Assembly: GCA_002696275.1 (NCBI GenBank)
Contig: NZRO01000024.1
Coordinates: forward strand, 70,853-108,993
DNA length: 38,141 nucleotides
DNA from: Flavobacteriales bacterium
Lineage (GTDB): Bacteria; Bacteroidota; Bacteroidia; Flavobacteriales; BACL11
Direction: 5' to 3'
In this document: piece after piece, positions 34,514-38,141 of the stretch
Numbering within the stretch: the first letter of the stretch is position 1
Layout: the number at the start of each line of letters is the position of its first letter
Program-made: the position numbers and the translations under genes
Notes under the pieces: model-generated
What the model was told of the DNA's origin: nothing
Database searches by the model: none
The model's input: the letters and a program-made list of their open reading frames with translations, nothing else

Positions 34514-35125
34514 TTATAATTTTACACCAACATTAAAACCAATTTTTGGTATTACTCCAGTGTAAAATCTGAATCCTGAACCTCCGTGATTTACCGGATT
34601 TCTATTTCCTTTCTCTATAGAATATTGAATTCCACCACCTAGATAAAGGTCGAGTAAAATAACATTAGAAAAAATATATTGAGTTCCCATGAGAATACCA
34701 GCCTGAATAATTTTAGAACTTGCATCAACTTTTGTTTCTTCTCTCCAATTAATGTAATTCCCAAATTCATCATATTCATAATACCAATTGTAATAAGTCT
34801 CGGACATTCTGTAATACGATAGATTTCCAAAAGGAGCTATATAAACTCCACTCAATGATGATTCCGAACTTTTGAATCCCATTACATATTTTCTAATTTG
34901 TAGCTCACAAGCGATGCCTCTAGCTAAATCATCGTTCCAACCATCTTCCACTAAATGTATAGCTCCACTTAAGTTTACAGATTTATTATCTGAAAGTTCT
35001 TTTTCAACACTCATTTTAAATGTTGCATCTACAAAATGGAAAGGACTATTCTTTAACAATAAATCCTGAGATTTACTAGTAAAAAAAACAAAAAATACAA
35101 TTGTCAATAAGAAAAATCTTTTCAT
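34514..35125 (-). CDS. Predicted small outer-membrane beta-barrel protein
   Basis: This 203-aa protein has a signal peptide (MKRFFLLTIVFFVFFTSKSQ) and alternating beta-strand patterns, such as SGVYIAPFGNLSYYRMSET and VILLDLYLGGGIQYSIEKG, with a final strand ending IGFNVGVKL. This is typical of small outer-membrane barrels of the DUF3575 or OmpW-like kind, but I cannot name the family. An aromatic insert (YYNWYYEYDEFGNYINWREE) likely forms an exposed loop. It lies between lon (76 nt upstream) and porQ (5 nt downstream). That position suggests an envelope role, possibly linked to T9SS. Confidence 0.78.
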   Translation of the reverse strand: MKRFFLLTIVFFVFFTSKSQDLLLKNSPFHFVDATFKMSVEKELSDNKSVNLSGAIHLVEDGWNDDLARGIACELQIRKYVMGFKSSESSLSGVYIAPFGNLSYYRMSETYYNWYYEYDEFGNYINWREETKVDASSKIIQAGILMGTQYIFSNVILLDLYLGGGIQYSIEKGNRNPVNHGGSGFRFYTGVIPKIGFNVGVKL

Positions 35126-35201
35126 TTTTTGATCTTTTAATTATTACTTTATTTGTTTAACGATTTTTACTATGTTTTTGTTACTTGAAAAATAAGTTCC
35201 T

Positions 35202-37649
35202 TTATTTTATGTAAGGATTACTTACTTTAGACTTTAAAAGTGACAAGTCAATAACTTCACTCATTTTTTCTATATAATGAAACTTTAGCCCCTTCAGATA
35301 TTTTTCATTAATATCAAGGACATCTTTTTTATTTTCACTACTAAGAATAATTTCTTTGATACCAGATCTTTTAGCAGCTAATATTTTTTCCTTGATTCCT
35401 CCAACAGGCAATACTTTTCCTCTTAATGTTATTTCTCCTGTCATAGCTATGTTGTTTTTTACTTTTCTTCCAGTAAAAGAAGAAACTAAAGAGGTAAACA
35501 TTGTAATTCCAGCCGAAGGACCATCTTTTGGAGTAGCTCCCTCTGGAACATGTACATGAGTATTCCATTTAGCAAAAACATCATTTTGAATACCATATTC
35601 TAAAGAATTGGACTTTAAATATTCAAGAGCTATAGTAGCAGATTCTTTCATTACCTTTCCTAAATTACCTGTAATACTCAACTGTCCTTTTCCCTTACTC
35701 AAGGAGGATTCAATAAATAAAATATCACCTCCAACTGATGTCCAAGCTAATCCCGTTACAACTCCAGGTACATTGCTATCGATTGTTTTATCTCTACTAA
35801 ACATTATAGGACCTAATATTTCTTGCAGAGTATCAATACTAATATTCACATCATATTCTTCTTCAAGAGCTACAGATTTCGCGGCATACCTAACAACTTT
35901 GGCTAACTTTTTATCTAAACCTCTAACTCCAGACTCTCTTGTATAACCATCTACTATTCTTTCTATTACTTCTTTTGATAGAGATATATCTTTCTTTTTT
36001 AAACCATGTTCTTTTATCTGTTTTGGAAGTAAATGCCTTTTAGCTATTTCTATTTTTTCTTCAATAGTATATCCATTTATCTCTATTATCTCCATTCTAT
36101 CTCTAAGAGCGGGCTGAATAGTAGATAAAGAATTAGCTGTAGCGACAAATAAAACTTTGGATAAATCATAGCCTAACTCTAAATAATTATCATGGAAACT
36201 ATCGTTTTGTTCTGGATCTAAAACCTCTAATAATGCTGAAGAAGGATCTCCGTGCATATCTCTAGTAACCTTATCAATCTCATCTAAAACAAAAACAGGA
36301 TTTGAAGAAGTAGCCTTCTTAACAGACTTAATGATTCTTCCTGGCATTGCTCCAATATATGTTTTTCTATGTCCTCTAATTTCCGCCTCATCTCTCAATC
36401 CTCCAAGACTTACTCTGACATACTTTCTTCCTAAACTTTCAGCTACTGATTTTCCTAAGGAGGTTTTCCCAACTCCTGGAGGACCATATAAACATAAAAT
36501 TGGAGATTTCATATCTCCTTTTAATTTTAATACTGCTAGGTGTTCAATGATTCTTTCTTTTACTTTTTCTAATCCAAAATGATCTCTATCTAAAATTGAT
36601 TTAGCTTTCTTCAAATCAAATTTATCTTCTGTAAATTCATTCCAAGGTAATTCTAGAATCAATTCAAGATAACTTCTTTGTACAGAATAATCCGCCATAC
36701 TAGGATTCATTCGTTGAAGTTTCTTTAAACCTTTTTCAAATTCTAACTTAACTTCATTAGTCCACTTTTTTTCAGAAGCTATTTTTCTCATTTCATCTAT
36801 CTCTTTCTCTGATCCCGCACCTCCTAGCTCCTCTTGTATAGCTTTCATTTGTTGGTGTAAATAATATTCTCTTTGTTGTTTGTCCAAATCTGTTTTTACT
36901 TTGGATTGAATTTCATTCTTCATTTCCAACATCTGAAGTTCCTTTGTTAGTAGAGACAAAGCCTTTCTTGCTCGGTCATTTAAATCTGTATTTTCTAATA
37001 ATTCTTGTTTCTCTTTTAAAGAAATATTCATATTTGAAGCAACAAAATTAATAACAAATGAAGGGCTCTCAATGTTTTTTATTGCAATACTAGCTTCTGT
37101 AGGAATATTTGGAGAAAGTTCTATAATATCTAAAGACATATCTTTTACAGAATCAACTAGGGCTTCAAATTCATTATCTGAGGAATCGGGTTTTGCCTCT
37201 ACTAATTCTGTAACATTTGCTTTAAAGAAGGGGTCTGATTGAACTATGTCTCCAATCTCAAATCTTTTTCTTCCTTGAATAATAGCTGTAATATTACCAT
37301 CAGGCATACGGAGCATCTTAAGGATATGAGCCACGGTACCTACATTATTTAAATCTTCTAATTTAGGAGCCTCTATAGAAGGATCTTTTTGAGATAGGAC
37401 ACCTATAATTTTATCTCCTTTATAGGTCTCCTTTATTAATTTTATTGATCTATCTCTTCCAATAGTAATAGGTATGATAACACCTGGAAATAACACTGTG
37501 TTTCTTAAAGGTAAAATAGGTAAACATTTAGGAGTTCTCTCCTTATTTATCTTCTCCTCGTCTTCATTGCTCATTAAAGGAAACATCTCAGTTTCTTCAT
37601 CATACACATTAGAAAATGAAAATTCAAAATTGTTTTTATATCTATTCAT
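35202..37649 (-). CDS. lon: ATP-dependent Lon protease
   Basis: Lon degrades misfolded and some regulatory proteins in the cytoplasm. It is 815 aa. The N-terminal LON domain runs about residues 40-245 (LPILPLRNTVLFPGVIIPIT), then a coiled coil, then the AAA+ module with Walker A GPPGVGKTS (Lys395) and Walker B FVLDEIDK (Asp456, Glu457). The protease domain has the catalytic Ser712 (PKDGPSAGI) and Lys755 (PVGGIKEKI). It begins 3 nt after the 98-aa gene upstream and heads the genes leading to porQ and cmk. I see no heat-shock (CIRCE-like) repeat before it. Confidence 0.98.
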   Translation of the reverse strand: MNRYKNNFEFSFSNVYDEETEMFPLMSNEDEEKINKERTPKCLPILPLRNTVLFPGVIIPITIGRDRSIKLIKETYKGDKIIGVLSQKDPSIEAPKLEDLNNVGTVAHILKMLRMPDGNITAIIQGRKRFEIGDIVQSDPFFKANVTELVEAKPDSSDNEFEALVDSVKDMSLDIIELSPNIPTEASIAIKNIESPSFVINFVASNMNISLKEKQELLENTDLNDRARKALSLLTKELQMLEMKNEIQSKVKTDLDKQQREYYLHQQMKAIQEELGGAGSEKEIDEMRKIASEKKWTNEVKLEFEKGLKKLQRMNPSMADYSVQRSYLELILELPWNEFTEDKFDLKKAKSILDRDHFGLEKVKERIIEHLAVLKLKGDMKSPILCLYGPPGVGKTSLGKSVAESLGRKYVRVSLGGLRDEAEIRGHRKTYIGAMPGRIIKSVKKATSSNPVFVLDEIDKVTRDMHGDPSSALLEVLDPEQNDSFHDNYLELGYDLSKVLFVATANSLSTIQPALRDRMEIIEINGYTIEEKIEIAKRHLLPKQIKEHGLKKKDISLSKEVIERIVDGYTRESGVRGLDKKLAKVVRYAAKSVALEEEYDVNISIDTLQEILGPIMFSRDKTIDSNVPGVVTGLAWTSVGGDILFIESSLSKGKGQLSITGNLGKVMKESATIALEYLKSNSLEYGIQNDVFAKWNTHVHVPEGATPKDGPSAGITMFTSLVSSFTGRKVKNNIAMTGEITLRGKVLPVGGIKEKILAAKRSGIKEIILSSENKKDVLDINEKYLKGLKFHYIEKMSEVIDLSLLKSKVSNPYIK

Positions 37650-37652
37650 CTA

Positions 37653-37949
37653 TTATCCTCTTCTGTTGTTAAACGCATCAAATAACTTTTGCTTTATATC
37701 TTCTTCTATCTGCTCTTCTGCTTGTTTAAAACCAAAATACTTTCCACACATTAAAGCGATTAAGGTAGCTTCTCTTACATTATGTCCCTGTTGTAATATT
37801 TTCATAACACTATCATATACAGAATCTGTTTCTTGATAAATCTTTTCTGCATTATCTATCAAGATCTCCAACTGAGAGGATGTGCATTCTAATAAATTAC
37901 AAAGTTTTTCTTTTTCAAATTTTTTTAATTCATTATTGAAATCAGTCAT
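37653..37949 (-). CDS. Hypothetical protein upstream of lon
   Basis: This 98-aa protein is strongly helical and charged, with no signal peptide (MTDFNNELKKFEKEKLCNLL at the start; FGFKQAEEQIEEDIKQKLFD near the end). Cys residues occur at LCNLLECTSS and LMCGKYF. I do not recognise the family. Its stop lies 3 nt before the lon start, so the two are almost certainly co-transcribed. It could be a Lon partner or adaptor, but nothing in the sequence shows this. Confidence 0.75.
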   Translation of the reverse strand: MTDFNNELKKFEKEKLCNLLECTSSQLEILIDNAEKIYQETDSVYDSVMKILQQGHNVREATLIALMCGKYFGFKQAEEQIEEDIKQKLFDAFNNRRG

Positions 37950-38021
37950 TGTATTATAATTTTATAATTAAATATACAAATAATATACCAAACGGAAAAA
38001 ACAGGAAATATTGTCAGTTTT

Positions 38022-38141
38022 TTAATAGTTACGGTATTTTGATGTCAGTTCAAAAACCTTATTCAGAATCTTTTTATCTAAATCGGAAAATTCTAAATTT
38101 CTTCTTTTCATGACTATTTCTGCCACTTCAAATACCTTATT
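38022..38141 (-). CDS. 3' end of an unidentified gene (start outside window)
   Basis: On the minus strand the frame is open from the window edge to a TAA at 38022, giving 39 C-terminal residues. They are helical and basic, ending LNKVFELTSKYRNY. The short piece NKVF occurs twice (NKVFEVAEIV and NKVFELTSKY). The segment is too short to identify. The 72 nt before the 98-aa gene contain no clear terminator hairpin. Confidence 0.55.
   Translation of the reverse strand, partial: NKVFEVAEIVMKRRNLEFSDLDKKILNKVFELTSKYRNY

Noticed and set aside
34639-34830. Minus-strand frame inside the 203-aa barrel gene
   Set aside because: It is in another frame of the same strand and is explained by the barrel gene.
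1-38141. CRISPR arrays, tRNA/rRNA genes, integrases, toxin-antitoxin or defence islands
   Set aside because: I looked for repeat-spacer patterns, cloverleaf-type sequences and characteristic protein motifs and found none.

Overview
The window looks like an ordinary stretch of chromosome from a low-GC member of the Bacteroidota, most likely Flavobacteriales. The evidence is A-rich start-codon contexts with little Shine-Dalgarno signal, several promoters of the Bacteroidota type (TAnnTTTG, once with TTTG 20 nt upstream), four secreted proteins with type IX secretion (T9SS) C-terminal sorting domains, and the T9SS component PorQ. I see no rRNA, tRNA, CRISPR array, insertion sequence, integrase or phage gene.

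Layout. 1-3006 (+): the translation cluster thrS (5' end cut off)-infC-rpmI-rplT plus an unknown gene. infC has no usable ATG and probably starts at ATA or ATC directly after the thrS stop. A perfect inverted repeat sits between rpmI and rplT. 3099-7230 (-): ECF sigma factor, an unlisted 56-codon small ORF with its own terminator, nth, recA, a TPR lipoprotein and a YqeY-like protein. uvrA (+) is divergent from the sigma gene and ends at a shared terminator. 10204-18655 (-): a DUF6340-like lipoprotein, a prohibitin-like membrane protein, a small secreted protein, a large gingipain-like C25 protease translationally coupled to ruvX, and an Omp28-like secreted protein with a CGWC motif. 18760-23206 (+): a tight five-gene operon of a glycosyltransferase, tsaC, CCA nucleotidyltransferase, a pRiA4b ORF-3-like protein and miaA. 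23196-31790 (-): an SprB-repeat adhesin-like T9SS cargo; the run pyrR-pyrB-unknown-T9SS cargo-rnz; and rpsA with its terminator. 31916-37949 (-): a 98-aa unknown, lon, a small outer-membrane-like protein, porQ, cmk and ispH. The 3' end of one more minus-strand gene lies at the right edge.

Functionally the window combines housekeeping (translation, tRNA maturation, DNA repair, pyrimidine and isoprenoid synthesis, proteolysis) with cell-surface and secretion genes, and the two are interleaved inside the same tight operons. I did not find a convincing new multi-gene defence or mobile system. The best leads are the non-AUG infC start, the rpmI-rplT hairpin, the Lys-gingipain-like protease with apparently conserved catalytic and specificity residues, the 56-aa small ORF, and the unknown gene embedded in the tRNA-maturation operon.
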